NCBI GenBank assembly: GCA_030654175.1
Contig: JAURXZ010000019.1
Span: 124,001-188,000 of the forward strand
Length of the DNA: 64,000 bases
From: Bacteroidia bacterium
Lineage (GTDB): Bacteria; Bacteroidota; Bacteroidia; 2-12-FULL-35-15
Reading direction: 5' to 3'
The position numbers were made by a program, and so were the translations under genes. Below, in pieces: positions 1-7,859 of this stretch (its first letter is position 1; every line of letters begins with the position of its first letter). The notes below the pieces were generated by a model, which had not been told where the DNA came from, searched no databases, and was given only the letters and a program-made list of their open reading frames with translations.

Positions 1-1
1 A

Positions 2-400
2 TTAATATTAGATGCCATTGTAGTTGCATCAGCCGGCCTTGTTTTTAAAAGTATGGAGCTGGCACTCTGGAGCCTGGTGAGTATTTATGTTGCTTCTCGA
101 TTAATAGATGCGGTTTTGATAGGTGCACAGAATCAAAAAATTGTTCACATTTCAGCTTCCAAAAATTTGGCTGAACTAAGTCGTGTAATATCCGAAACCA
201 TGGGAGTTTCCGGGACTTTAGTTAAAGGAGACAACTTAAAGGCAACTGAACGTAAAGATATAATTTTTATGATGATCGACAAAAACAGGCTAAATGCATT
301 AAAGCAATTAGTTGCAAATTATGATGAGAATGTGAAGATGATCGTAATGGAAGCTACTGAAGTTTTAGGTAAAGAAAGCGCTCCAATACACTCCATTTAA
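2..400 (+). CDS. YitT family membrane protein, C-terminal part
   Basis: The open frame runs in from before the window edge, so this is the C-terminal fragment of a larger gene. The first visible residues (LILDAIVVASAGLVFKS) are a hydrophobic membrane segment, followed by a second hydrophobic stretch (LWSLVSIYVASRLIDAVLIG) and then a soluble alpha/beta domain of about 80 residues of the DUF2179 type that closes YitT-family proteins. An internal ATG at position 53 is not the true start because coding continues upstream of it. YitT proteins are polytopic inner-membrane proteins of unknown transport function with a PII-like C-terminal domain. Family assignment rests on fold pattern and order only. 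Confidence 0.75.
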   Translation, partial: LILDAIVVASAGLVFKSMELALWSLVSIYVASRLIDAVLIGAQNQKIVHISASKNLAELSRVISETMGVSGTLVKGDNLKATERKDIIFMMIDKNRLNALKQLVANYDENVKMIVMEATEVLGKESAPIHSI

Positions 401-537
401 TATCGCACCTGGAATATTAGGTTAGTATCTTTTTGTTTGTCCGATTTTTACTTCTGTTTAGTTTCCGCAATACTGAAATGGCAAAACCATTACCTGCCAA
501 AAAGATTCCGCCTCCTTTTGTTTTGTGCCAATGAATT

Positions 538-581
538 ATGATATATATCATTTTTTGTTTTGGAAGGTTAGTCGAAATTTG
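538..581 (+). promoter_or_regulatory. ATGA-N6-TCAT box plus -7 element upstream of radical SAM gene
   Basis: ATGATATATATCAT at 538-551 is a perfect 14-bp palindrome. A GAAATTTG element, one base off TAnnTTTG, ends at 581, exactly 36.5 bp from the palindrome centre. This is the class II spacing seen at other sites in the window, about -41.5 from a predicted start near 586. Confidence 0.75.
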
Positions 582-695
582 TAATAGGGAGATATTTAGA
601 ATTAGCCTTCCTATTGAGCTTCTCCAACAGCAAGTATTGTTTTTCTCTTCTTGTTATAAATAAACAGTGTTCTCATAATTAATTGATATTTTAAT

Positions 696-1736
696 ATGTT
701 TGGTATAGCGTTAAATTCATTTAAATTCAAAAACTTCGTTGTGCAGCGTATCGGCAAGGAGACCTTTGTTAAGCCTGTGATTAAGTTTATCCAAGGCACC
801 TCGTTCATACTGGATTATTTGTTGTTTTATAAATTCAAGCTGATCAGAAATAGAAGTTCCATCACCGAAATTAATATTGAATTTGTAAGTTATTGCAACC
901 TGCGTTGCAAATTGTGTTCACTTGATCATGAGAAGCCGAAAATAAGAATGAGTGCGGATGTTTTGAAACGGTTCTTTGAGAATTTTTTAAGTGACAGCCG
1001 TTTTCGGAGCGTTAAAACAATACATCTGTATAATGCAGGCGAGGTGCTGCTCCATCCTAAATTAATGGAAATGCTTGATATTATTAAGCAATTTAAATCA
1101 GAAGCCCGGAAAAAAAATATTTTCTTCCCTCAAATTGCCTTATTAACAAACGCGACCATACTGGATGAAAAAAAATCAAAACTACTAATTGCTTCAAATG
1201 TTATTGATAATATCCGTTTTAGCATGGATGGAGGAAACAAAGAAAAATTTGAAGAGATGAGAGAACGTGCCGAGTGGAATGTGTTTATTGAAAATATTAA
1301 AACATTTTGCGAATTAAATAAAAATAGTGATAACCCTATCCCAACAGGTATTATCACTTTAGTGGAGTATCACAATAAATTGAATACGAAATGGATGAGC
1401 AACGAATTTCAGGAATTATTAAATATGGTGGATGGGTATGAACTTCGCTATGCACACAATTGGGCTGGTGAAGTAGATATTAAAGAACTTAAAAATAAAA
1501 ACAAAACAAGTTACAAGGTAGGGTGTAGCTTGTTGATGCATCAGCTGGTTTTATTACCTAATGGTGATATTACTGTTTGTTGTGCCGATTTAAATTCAAA
1601 AGGTGTAATTGGAAATATAACTAAAGAAGATCTGTTTTCAATTTATAATAAACCTCAACGATTAGATATGCTTAAGAAATTTATTGATAATAAAAAACAT
1701 GAAATTGATCTATGTAAAGATTGTGAAACATTTTAG
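696..1736 (+). CDS. Radical SAM/SPASM-type protein
   Basis: 346 residues. A CxxxCxxC radical SAM cluster motif (YCNLRCKLCSLD) lies at about residues 65-76, followed by the usual alpha/beta barrel pattern including a GEVLLHPKL-type motif and a LTNAT strand. The C-terminal part carries extra cysteines (VGCSLL, TVCCADL, LCKDCETF), consistent with an auxiliary SPASM-like Fe-S domain. The family reductively cleaves S-adenosylmethionine to start radical chemistry on peptides, cofactors or sugars; the substrate here cannot be read. No peptide precursor is seen next to it. A Crp/Fnr-type box sits about 145 bp upstream, which places the gene in the anaerobic denitrification regulon. It is not an obvious NirJ (haem d1) protein, and no other d1 genes are present. 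Confidence 0.8.
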   Translation: MFGIALNSFKFKNFVVQRIGKETFVKPVIKFIQGTSFILDYLLFYKFKLIRNRSSITEINIEFVSYCNLRCKLCSLDHEKPKIRMSADVLKRFFENFLSDSRFRSVKTIHLYNAGEVLLHPKLMEMLDIIKQFKSEARKKNIFFPQIALLTNATILDEKKSKLLIASNVIDNIRFSMDGGNKEKFEEMRERAEWNVFIENIKTFCELNKNSDNPIPTGIITLVEYHNKLNTKWMSNEFQELLNMVDGYELRYAHNWAGEVDIKELKNKNKTSYKVGCSLLMHQLVLLPNGDITVCCADLNSKGVIGNITKEDLFSIYNKPQRLDMLKKFIDNKKHEIDLCKDCETF

Positions 1737-1776
1737 AGTTGTGTTAAATTTAATTGAGTGGGCACTTTTTAAGACT

Positions 1777-1820
1777 ATGATCCCTGTCATATAATTGTTG
1801 AACCTTATATTCGAATTTTG
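1777..1820 (+). promoter_or_regulatory. ATGA-N6-TCAT box plus -7 element upstream of thioredoxin-like gene
   Basis: ATGATCCCTGTCAT at 1777-1790 followed by GAATTTTG (7 of 8 bases of TAnnTTTG) ending at 1820, again 36.5 bp from the box centre. Predicted start of transcription is near 1825, just before the ATG at 1838. Confidence 0.75.
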
Positions 1821-1837
1821 TAAAAAAAATTATAACT

Positions 1838-2452
1838 ATGGATTTATTGGTAAATTTTCCGGAAATAAAAAATGCATATTCGTATGTTGATTACAGGAAC
1901 CTGGTTACCGCTTATGCGGAGGGACGAAGCACTAGTGGAGTGGATCAGCTTTTGGAGCGAATTGAAGCCACGAAGTTGAATGCACATCGGATGAGGCGCA
2001 TTGATAAACAAATTGAGCTCAGCGATTCATTAAAGAAAATAATCCAAAACATTAACAGAAAAATAACCTTCATTGTTATTGCTGAATCATGGTGTGGAGA
2101 TGGAGCTCAGAATATCCCTATGATCGCAAAAGTTGCTGATATCAGCTCTAATATTGAATTGAAAATTATATTCCGGGATGAGAATATCGAAATAATGGAC
2201 GGTTATCTTACCAATGGCTCAAGATCTATTCCGAAGGTAATTTTTATTGATTCAGAAACAAACGAAGAATTGGGAACGTGGGGCCCACGACCTGCTAAAA
2301 TTCAGGAGATGGTAAAAGAATATAAGACACAATTTCCTGAAAGTTCACACGATGAGTTTGTGCGGAGCCTGCACCTTTGGTATGCTAAAGATATGGGGGA
2401 AGCATTGCAAAATGATTTTGAGAAACTTCTGACCCCATGGACTGTTTGTTAA
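1838..2452 (+). CDS. Thioredoxin-like protein (Thioredoxin_9 type)
   Basis: 204 residues, cytoplasmic, no signal peptide. The core carries VIAESWCGDGAQNIP at about residues 84-98, the position of the thioredoxin active site, but only the first cysteine is present: WCGDG where a classical thioredoxin has WCGPC. This one-cysteine WCGD motif is usual for the Thioredoxin_9 family, common in Bacteroidota. A cis-proline context (SRSIPKVIFID) follows, as in thioredoxin folds. With one cysteine it is unlikely to be a general disulfide reductase; bacillithiol-type monothiol chemistry or a nitrosothiol role is inference. It is preceded by a denitrification-type promoter and followed by a strong terminator, so it is probably monocistronic. 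Confidence 0.8.
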   Translation: MDLLVNFPEIKNAYSYVDYRNLVTAYAEGRSTSGVDQLLERIEATKLNAHRMRRIDKQIELSDSLKKIIQNINRKITFIVIAESWCGDGAQNIPMIAKVADISSNIELKIIFRDENIEIMDGYLTNGSRSIPKVIFIDSETNEELGTWGPRPAKIQEMVKEYKTQFPESSHDEFVRSLHLWYAKDMGEALQNDFEKLLTPWTVC

Positions 2453-2500
2453 TGCAATATATTGTTTGATTGAAATAGAAATAGACATAGACATAGAAGG

Positions 2501-2540
2501 AAACCCCGCTCAATTACAAGTTGAGCGGGGTTTTGTTTTA
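2501..2540. terminator. Strong bidirectional rho-independent terminator
   Basis: AAACCCCGCTCAA and TTGAGCGGGGTTT form a 13-bp perfect stem around a 7-nt loop, followed by a T-rich tract. It lies between the converging thioredoxin-like gene and the small minus-strand gene and can serve both. Confidence 0.9.
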
Positions 2541-2580
2541 ATTCTTTGGATGCAAAACGAATAATTTAACTCAGATCGAT

Positions 2581-2751
2581 TTAAATACTAACTACAACTG
2601 CTGCCAGCATACTTAGCCCACCAATAAAAGATAGGATAATCAGGGTAAGCCCAATTTTATAGAATCTCTTACTTTTTAAAATATCACCTTGTATCAGCAA
2701 ACCCATTGCAATTGAGGCGATCAGCCAAAACACTCCGAAAAGAATAACCAT
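2581..2751 (-). CDS. Small two-helix membrane protein, 56 residues, unknown function
   Basis: A short reading frame starting at the ATG complementary to 2749-2751 and ending at a TAA at 2581-2583. The product starts MVILFGVFWLIASIAMGLL, a first membrane helix, has a polar basic hinge (GDILKSKRFYK) and then a second helix (IGLTLIILSFIGGLSMLAAVVV). The hairpin architecture, alternating hydrophobic content and absence of internal stops support a real small membrane protein. A perfect TATTTTTG -7 element (minus strand, 2772-2779) and an ATGATGGGTATCAT palindrome at the same spacing as in the denitrification promoters lie immediately upstream, and a strong terminator lies downstream, so this is a complete, separately regulated unit. 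I do not recognise the family; it could be a small subunit or modulator of a respiratory complex. Confidence 0.75.
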   Translation of the reverse strand: MVILFGVFWLIASIAMGLLIQGDILKSKRFYKIGLTLIILSFIGGLSMLAAVVVSI

Positions 2752-2771
2752 TTTTATTTAAATTTATTTGA

Positions 2772-2815
2772 CAAAAATATTCTTGTTTTTACCAATATTT
2801 TATGATGGGTATCAT
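2772..2815 (-). promoter_or_regulatory. ATGA-N6-TCAT box plus -7 element for the small membrane protein
   Basis: ATGATGGGTATCAT at 2802-2815. On the minus strand a perfect TAnnTTTG element (TATTTTTG, 2779 to 2772) ends 36.5 bp from the box centre. On the plus strand no element sits at that distance, so the site points left toward the 56-residue gene, not right toward the RIC gene. Confidence 0.75.
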
Positions 2816-2913
2816 TGTTTATGCATTGAAAAAAAATGTCTTGTTGTTTGCCGGTGATTCATTTTTATTCAAAATTTAAGTGTGATTTTCTTTTTTGTCT
2901 TTTTTTTCAAACT

Positions 2914-2957
2914 ATGACATACATCATATAATTACTTGATATATTCCTTCACCTTTG
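2914..2957 (+). promoter_or_regulatory. ATGA-N6-TCAT box plus -7 element upstream of RIC gene
   Basis: ATGACATACATCAT at 2914-2927 and CACCTTTG (7 of 8 bases of TAnnTTTG) at 2950-2957, spacing 36.5 bp from box centre. With the site at 2802 this makes a divergent pair of promoters, each with its own box. Confidence 0.8.
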
Positions 2958-3011
2958 TATTTGAATTTGTATGTCATTATTCATTCTTTTTAATTAATCT
3001 AAATAAACTAT

Positions 3012-3965
3012 ATGGAAACGCTAAACATTCTTGATGTTACCGTGCTAGAGCCCCGGTTAAAACATCCTACTATTTTTCAAAAATTTGACGAGCTTGAAAA
3101 AGGTGATGCATTTATTATTCACAATGATCATGATCCAAAACCACTTTACTACCAATTACTTGCTGAAAGAGGAAATGTGTTTACATGGGAGTACCAGGAA
3201 GAAGGGCCTGAATGGTGGAAAGTGCAGATCGGTAAGTTCAAAGAAGGGGAAAAGGAATCAACAATCGGTGATTTGGTTTCAAAAGATTTCCGCAAGGCGG
3301 AAGTGTTTAAAAAATTCGGGTTGGATTTTTGCTGTGGTGGAAAAAAAACATTGACCAAAGCTTGTAAAGAAAAAGGGCTTGATGTGGTGCAGATAGAAAA
3401 GGAATTGAAGGCGATTGATGAAATTTCATCAAAATCTTCTCAGGATTATAATACATGGGATCTTGATTTTCTTGCTGATTACATTTTGAATACTCACCAT
3501 AAATACGTGACACAGGCAATACCAGTGATCCAGGAGTATACACAAAAAGTGGCGAAGGTTCATGGTGAAAGACATCCGGAAGCAATAGAAATAGCAAATA
3601 ATTTTGTAAAAGTAGCAGATGAACTTCTTCGCCATATGGTAAAAGAAGAAAATGTGCTTTTTCCTTACATTAAAAAATTAGCTGCCGCGCAAAAGAACGG
3701 AACTATGGTGGAACCTCCGCATTTCGGATCAATTGAGAATCCTATAAATATGATGGAAGCTGAACACGAAGAGGTTGGAAACCTTATGGAGAAGATCAAT
3801 ATGTTGTCGTATGATTATACACCTCCTGCGGATGCATGTACTACTTTTCGTTTATCGTATGCGAAGCTGAAAGAGTTTGAAGATGATCTTCACCAACACA
3901 TTCATCTTGAAAATAACATTCTTTTTCCAAAAGCTATCGCTTTGGAGAATGATTTGTTTGAATAA
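3012..3965 (+). CDS. Iron-sulfur cluster repair di-iron protein RIC/ScdA with N-terminal DUF2249
   Basis: 317 residues, cytoplasmic. Residues 1-75 form a DUF2249 domain (DVTVLEPRLKHPTIF, IIHNDHDPKP). Residues about 80-125 are the ScdA N-terminal domain with its paired cysteines (LDFCCGGKKTL). The rest is a haemerythrin-like four-helix domain with histidine and glutamate ligands (ILNTHHKYV, LLRHMVKEENVLFPY, EAEHEEV, HQHIHLENNILFP). The RIC/YtfE/ScdA family repairs Fe-S clusters damaged by NO or oxidative stress and can release iron or process NO at its di-iron centre. The DUF2249 fusion is common in Bacteroidota. Its Crp/Fnr-type promoter and place among nor and nos genes fit nitrosative-stress defence. 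Confidence 0.92.
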   Translation: METLNILDVTVLEPRLKHPTIFQKFDELEKGDAFIIHNDHDPKPLYYQLLAERGNVFTWEYQEEGPEWWKVQIGKFKEGEKESTIGDLVSKDFRKAEVFKKFGLDFCCGGKKTLTKACKEKGLDVVQIEKELKAIDEISSKSSQDYNTWDLDFLADYILNTHHKYVTQAIPVIQEYTQKVAKVHGERHPEAIEIANNFVKVADELLRHMVKEENVLFPYIKKLAAAQKNGTMVEPPHFGSIENPINMMEAEHEEVGNLMEKINMLSYDYTPPADACTTFRLSYAKLKEFEDDLHQHIHLENNILFPKAIALENDLFE

Positions 3966-4122
3966 ATGTCTTATAAATTTATATTAACTGATAACATTAC
4001 AGAACGCGGATGATGCAGGTTTGTTTTGATCAAGTATAGTTTTTATGTACATCATAATAGTCTGCTTTATCAGCGTTCTTTTTTTTACCCGTTGGATCTT
4101 ATGGTATTTAATCATTTAGACA

Positions 4123-4944
4123 ATGAACATCTCCGCTACAACCAAAATTTCTGAACTCATCAAGGCTAATCCCGCCAGTATTGAAGCCATTGTATCAATT
4201 AATAAACATTTTGAAAAATTACGCAATCCTCTATTAAGGAAGATACTTGCTTCGAGAGTAACTATTGCAGATGCTTCTAAAATAGGCGGATGTACGGTGA
4301 ATGATTTTTTTAATAAATTAATTCCTCTTGGGTTTTCACTTGCACCAGATACTAGTACGATAACAAGTAAACCTATTTCTGTCAGGGAACGGCCTGCTTT
4401 TATGGAGAACATAAATAGTAGCAATACCATAACCCTTGATGTAAGGGCTGATCTGGCGTCAGGGAAAGACCCTTTTCAACGTATCATGGATACATTAGCT
4501 TCCTTGTCGCAAAATAATATTCTGCTTATCATAAATACTTTTGAGCCGGTTCCCCTCATTAACGTTTTGAAAAGGAAGGGGTTTGAATATTATACAGAGG
4601 AACTTGAGGGCAATATTTTTCATACGTATTTTAAAAATACTACAGATATTAGAAATGATAAAATAGATAAAAATCTGTGCTCTAATTCAGCAAATGGTGA
4701 ATTTGCTGAAATGCTGAACAAGTATACCGGGAAAATGGAGACCATTGATGTAAGGCATCTTGAGATGCCATTACCAATGGTTACTATTTTACAGAAACTT
4801 AATACACTACAGCCGGGGCATTCTTTATTTGTACAGCATAAAAAGGTCCCGCAATTTCTTTTGCCTGAGCTCGAGGAAAATAAGTTCTCATGGCTTATCC
4901 GGGAAGATGGGCCCGGTGATGTAAAGCTTTTAATTTTCAGATGA
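4123..4944 (+). CDS. DUF1858-DUF2249-DUF2249 protein
   Basis: 273 residues. Residues 1-75 match a DUF1858-type helical domain (ISELIKANPASIEAI, KIGGCTVNDFF), followed by two tandem DUF2249 domains (ITLDVRADL..PFQRIM at about 103-170 and IDVRHLEMPLPMVTIL at about 208-273). DUF2249 domains occur with RIC, haemerythrin and denitrification genes; they are small alpha/beta domains thought to deliver or bind a redox or metal moiety, but no reaction is established. The stop is one base from the start of the membrane-protein gene that follows, so the two are one transcript, with the DUF59 gene third. Upstream at 4041-4056 is only a degenerate half box, so it may be co-transcribed with the RIC gene. 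Confidence 0.8.
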   Translation: MNISATTKISELIKANPASIEAIVSINKHFEKLRNPLLRKILASRVTIADASKIGGCTVNDFFNKLIPLGFSLAPDTSTITSKPISVRERPAFMENINSSNTITLDVRADLASGKDPFQRIMDTLASLSQNNILLIINTFEPVPLINVLKRKGFEYYTEELEGNIFHTYFKNTTDIRNDKIDKNLCSNSANGEFAEMLNKYTGKMETIDVRHLEMPLPMVTILQKLNTLQPGHSLFVQHKKVPQFLLPELEENKFSWLIREDGPGDVKLLIFR

Positions 4945-4945
4945 A

Positions 4946-6220
4946 ATGCAAAATGCACTGACTCAAAAAGGGCCTTCTGCAGGTGTGGTTATCCCGCATT
5001 ATATTTGTGGAGCACTTTTTTTTGTGGTTCTTTGTTTTTTAATTCTCTTTTCATCAGATGCTTTTATCGGGCATTATTTCCATCCTAAATTATTGGCGAT
5101 AACACATATAGCTGCATTAGGATGGGGAACCATGATCATTTTTGGTGCTTTGTACCAGTTGTTACCTGTTATTCTTGAAACACCTCTTTATAACGAAACG
5201 CTTGCGAAAATAACTTTTGTCACTTTTACTGCAGGTGTAATTTGTCTGGCCTGGGCTTTTTGGAATTTTTATATCGGCATACACATTCAGATAGCAGCGA
5301 TATTACTTTTGTTATCATTTTCGCTTTTGTTGTTTAATGTTGTCATGACCGCCAACAAAGCTCCGAAATGGACCACGGAAGCTGATTTTATTGTTACTTC
5401 CGCTGTATGGCTTCTCCTTGCCGGATTGTTAGGCACACTGATGGCATTTAATTTTACTTACCCTTTATTAAGCAAATCGCATTTGTTGTTTCTAAAGATC
5501 CATGCTCATCTTGGAATTGCTGGGTGGTTCGTTTTGCTTATCATGGGTGTGGGATCAAAACTTATTCCAATGTTTTTATTATCTCACAACCTGAACACTA
5601 AAAAACTTAACTATGCCTATTATCTTGTTAATATGGGATTGATCGGGTTTTCTGCAGATCTTTTCTTTCGTGATGAAAAAGCTTTTTTACCGGTGTACGC
5701 AATGCTTATGGCAGCGGGAATTTTATTTTTTATTTCATTCCTTTACGAAGCTTACAAGAAAAGGGTGCGAAAACTATTGGATATAGGACTTAAACATTCA
5801 TTTGTGGCATTTCTGTTTTTTTTGCTTCCCATCCTTATCGGTATTGTCTTGAGTTTTAAGCCCTCTTTGAATGATAAATTCATGTTGCAGATTTATCTTG
5901 TTTACGGAGCATCCATTTTCTTTGGATTTTTCACTTCTCTGATATTAGGTCAGACATTCAAAACATTGCCTTTTATAATATGGATGCACCGGTATAGTAA
6001 AGTAGCCGGCCGTCAAAAAACAATGCTGCCTAAAGACCTTTATTCACAGATACTTGTGAAAGCACAATATATGGTCTATCTGGTTGCCTTGCCGGCATTA
6101 ATTGTGGGAATACTTCTTTCGTTATCGGTGATAATCAAAATGGGGGCAATACTTCTTCTTGCTACATCGGTTTTATACACTATAAATGTTTTAAAAATAG
6201 TAATGCACAATTATAAATAA
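4946..6220 (+). CDS. Polytopic haem-copper-oxidase-like/NnrS-like membrane protein
   Basis: 424 residues with about twelve hydrophobic helices. Histidines sit inside or at the ends of helices in the pattern expected of haem ligands: FHPKLLAITHIAALGWG in helix 2 and LLFLKIHAHLGIAGW near the middle. This resembles catalytic-subunit-like proteins related to NorB/CcoN and the NnrS family, which accompany denitrification genes and relieve NO stress. It lacks the full set of six invariant histidines I would need to call it an oxidase or NO reductase. It lies in an operon between the DUF2249 protein and a DUF59 protein, suggesting a role in NO-related metal or haem homeostasis. Confidence 0.6.
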   Translation: MQNALTQKGPSAGVVIPHYICGALFFVVLCFLILFSSDAFIGHYFHPKLLAITHIAALGWGTMIIFGALYQLLPVILETPLYNETLAKITFVTFTAGVICLAWAFWNFYIGIHIQIAAILLLLSFSLLLFNVVMTANKAPKWTTEADFIVTSAVWLLLAGLLGTLMAFNFTYPLLSKSHLLFLKIHAHLGIAGWFVLLIMGVGSKLIPMFLLSHNLNTKKLNYAYYLVNMGLIGFSADLFFRDEKAFLPVYAMLMAAGILFFISFLYEAYKKRVRKLLDIGLKHSFVAFLFFLLPILIGIVLSFKPSLNDKFMLQIYLVYGASIFFGFFTSLILGQTFKTLPFIIWMHRYSKVAGRQKTMLPKDLYSQILVKAQYMVYLVALPALIVGILLSLSVIIKMGAILLLATSVLYTINVLKIVMHNYK

Positions 6221-6234
6221 ACAATATAAATGCT

Positions 6235-6558
6235 ATGGAAAATATAATTGAATCCGAAAATATTGGAGTTGAAATATATGATGCTCTTAAAACTGTTATA
6301 GATCCTGAACTTGGGGTTAATATTATCGATCTTGGCCTCGTTTATAAAATTGAGTATAGTGAGGATAAAGGAATAGAAGTAGATGTAACGCTTTCAACAA
6401 AAGGCTGCCCAATGGCCGATATAATAATGGATGATATTCAAACCACTTTAACCGGGAAATTTCCCAAGGAAAAATTAAAGATCGACCTAGTTTGGGAACC
6501 TGTTTGGACTCCTGATTTTATGACTCCAGCTGGAAAATTTGCTTTAGGCCGGCTGTAG
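6235..6558 (+). CDS. DUF59/MIP18-family metal-sulfur cluster assembly factor
   Basis: 107 residues, single DUF59 domain: IYDALKTVIDPELGVNIIDLGLVY at about residues 15-38, then the conserved cysteine in STKGCPMADII at about residues 58-68. Members (SufT, PaaD, MIP18) help mature Fe-S proteins. It follows the membrane-protein gene by 14 bp as the third gene of the operon. Placed beside DUF2249 and RIC genes it most likely repairs or loads clusters in nitrogen-oxide enzymes. The C-terminus (PVWTPDFMTPAGKFALG) is typical of the PaaD-like subfamily. Confidence 0.88.
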   Translation: MENIIESENIGVEIYDALKTVIDPELGVNIIDLGLVYKIEYSEDKGIEVDVTLSTKGCPMADIIMDDIQTTLTGKFPKEKLKIDLVWEPVWTPDFMTPAGKFALGRL

Positions 6559-6952
6559 GGAATAAGTACTCTTGTTTGTATAAAGGATGAAGGTTTTAGA
6601 ATGTTTTTTTTTGATTTTGTGATTTTACTGTTGGACATTTAAAAAAAAAATCTAAATGATGTTATGGTGAAATCGAATCAACTATGAATAAGTATGGATT
6701 GCCTATTTTAACTTTAGTTTTAGCGATTTTAAAAATAAAGTTATTAAAAAAAAATATTTTTTTTTAATAACTGACAAATGTCATATTATTTCGCTTTACA
6801 ATTTCTGTTCTTTGTAGAAAATTAATCGCCATAAAAAACGGGATTAACTGCTAGGAATACAAAACGTTTTATATAACTGATCGAACAAACAAATTTTTAA
6901 AAAACAGTACTATTTGCATTATAAATTAACTAACCTAACAAACCCAATTATT
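6559..6952. other. 394-bp non-coding stretch
   Basis: No convincing gene is seen. The left part is AT-rich with poly-A/T tracts; no GC-rich hairpin terminator is visible after the DUF59 gene. The right half holds the fasciclin promoter (6771-6814) and a leader of about 130 nt. Confidence 0.6.
6771..6814 (+). promoter_or_regulatory. Variant box plus -7 element upstream of the fasciclin lipoprotein
   Basis: CTGACAAATGTCAT at 6771-6784 differs from ATGA-N6-TCAT at the first base. GTTCTTTG (6 of 8 bases of TAnnTTTG) ends at 6814, again 36.5 bp from the centre. Confidence 0.65.
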
Positions 6953-7513
6953 ATGAAAAACTTAAACTATTTTATTATCGCATGTGGCTTAACAGGGCTT
7001 TTATCTTGTAACTCGGAAACTACAGAGGAAACTGTTGCGCCAAACGAAACCGCGGAAGCCAATGTTACGGCAGGGCAGTCAGCTGTTCAGGATAATGAAT
7101 CAGCTAAAAATATTGTACAGGTCGCATCTGGAAGTAAAGACCATACTACATTAGTTGCGGCTGTAGTGGCTGCTGAGTTGGTTGATGTTTTGAGTAATGC
7201 AGGTCCTTTTACAGTTTTTGCTCCAACCAATGATGCATTCAATAAACTTCCGGCAGGTACTGTTGAAGGTTTGCTAAAACCTGAAAAGTTAGAAGCTTTA
7301 CAGGATATTTTACAATATCATGTTATTGTGGGGGTAATGAATACGGATCTGATGCAGGATGGACAGAGCATAGGAATGGTGAATGGTGGAAATGTAACAA
7401 TTTCGAAGAAAGATGGTAAAGTTATGGTGAATGGTACTGCAACTGTTGTGGCTTCAATTCCAACCAGTAACGGAATAATTCATGTGGTTGACGCAGTTTT
7501 GCTTCCAAAGTAA
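6953..7513 (+). CDS. Fasciclin (FAS1) domain lipoprotein
   Basis: The best start is the ATG at 6953, giving MKNLNYFIIACGLTGLLSC, a lipoprotein signal with cysteine at residue 19; the frame open from 6914 only adds an implausible N-terminus. A Glu/Thr-rich linker follows, then one FAS1 domain with its two hallmark motifs (GPFTVFAPTNDAF and SNGIIHVVDAVLLP). FAS1 domains mediate adhesion or ligand binding at the cell surface. Here the gene carries a denitrification-type promoter and stands alone before a terminator, so a periplasmic or outer-membrane role under anoxia is inferred. Product about 186 residues. Confidence 0.88.
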   Translation: MKNLNYFIIACGLTGLLSCNSETTEETVAPNETAEANVTAGQSAVQDNESAKNIVQVASGSKDHTTLVAAVVAAELVDVLSNAGPFTVFAPTNDAFNKLPAGTVEGLLKPEKLEALQDILQYHVIVGVMNTDLMQDGQSIGMVNGGNVTISKKDGKVMVNGTATVVASIPTSNGIIHVVDAVLLPK

Positions 7514-7543
7514 TAGGTTTTTTTTGTTTGTGTAGTGTCCCTT

Positions 7544-7572
7544 AAAGCCCTGAATTTATTCAGGGTTTTTTG
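7544..7572 (+). terminator. Rho-independent terminator after the fasciclin gene
   Basis: CCCTGAA and TTCAGGG form a short stem (extended by a wobble and A-T pairs) followed by TTTTTTGTTTT. Confidence 0.85.
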
Positions 7573-7859
7573 TTTTCAATATTTGAATCAAAATAGTTAG
7601 GTATATATGCTTAAATAAACAGTGGCGATATTTTTATTTTAATTTTGATATTCGACATTGATATTAATTTTTAAATGTCTTTATTATCAAATTTGAAAAA
7701 TAAAAAAATGAGTGATAAATAGTAATTTCTTAAATATGAATGAAAGCAGGCGCATATATTTATGATTTCAAAATCTGTGCCATAGCTATAATAGGTTCTC
7801 AGGATGATGCATTTGCCTGCTAAACATAAGATACATATTCAAATAAAGGAAAGTATAAA
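7573..7859. other. AT-rich spacer before the cupin gene
   Basis: No gene, hairpin or regulatory palindrome of the family seen elsewhere in the window is visible. The cupin promoter must lie here but I cannot place it securely. Confidence 0.5.

Noticed and set aside
2458-2500. Short AGACATAGA-type tandem motif before the terminator at 2501
   Set aside because: Only two or three imperfect copies of a 6-bp unit; too short to be a meaningful repeat array.
4041-4056. A half-site TATGTACATCATA before the DUF1858-DUF2249 gene
   Set aside because: Only the TCAT half is present in the correct frame and no TAnnTTTG lies at 36.5 or 80.5 bp. It was not counted as a regulon member; the gene may be read from the RIC promoter.
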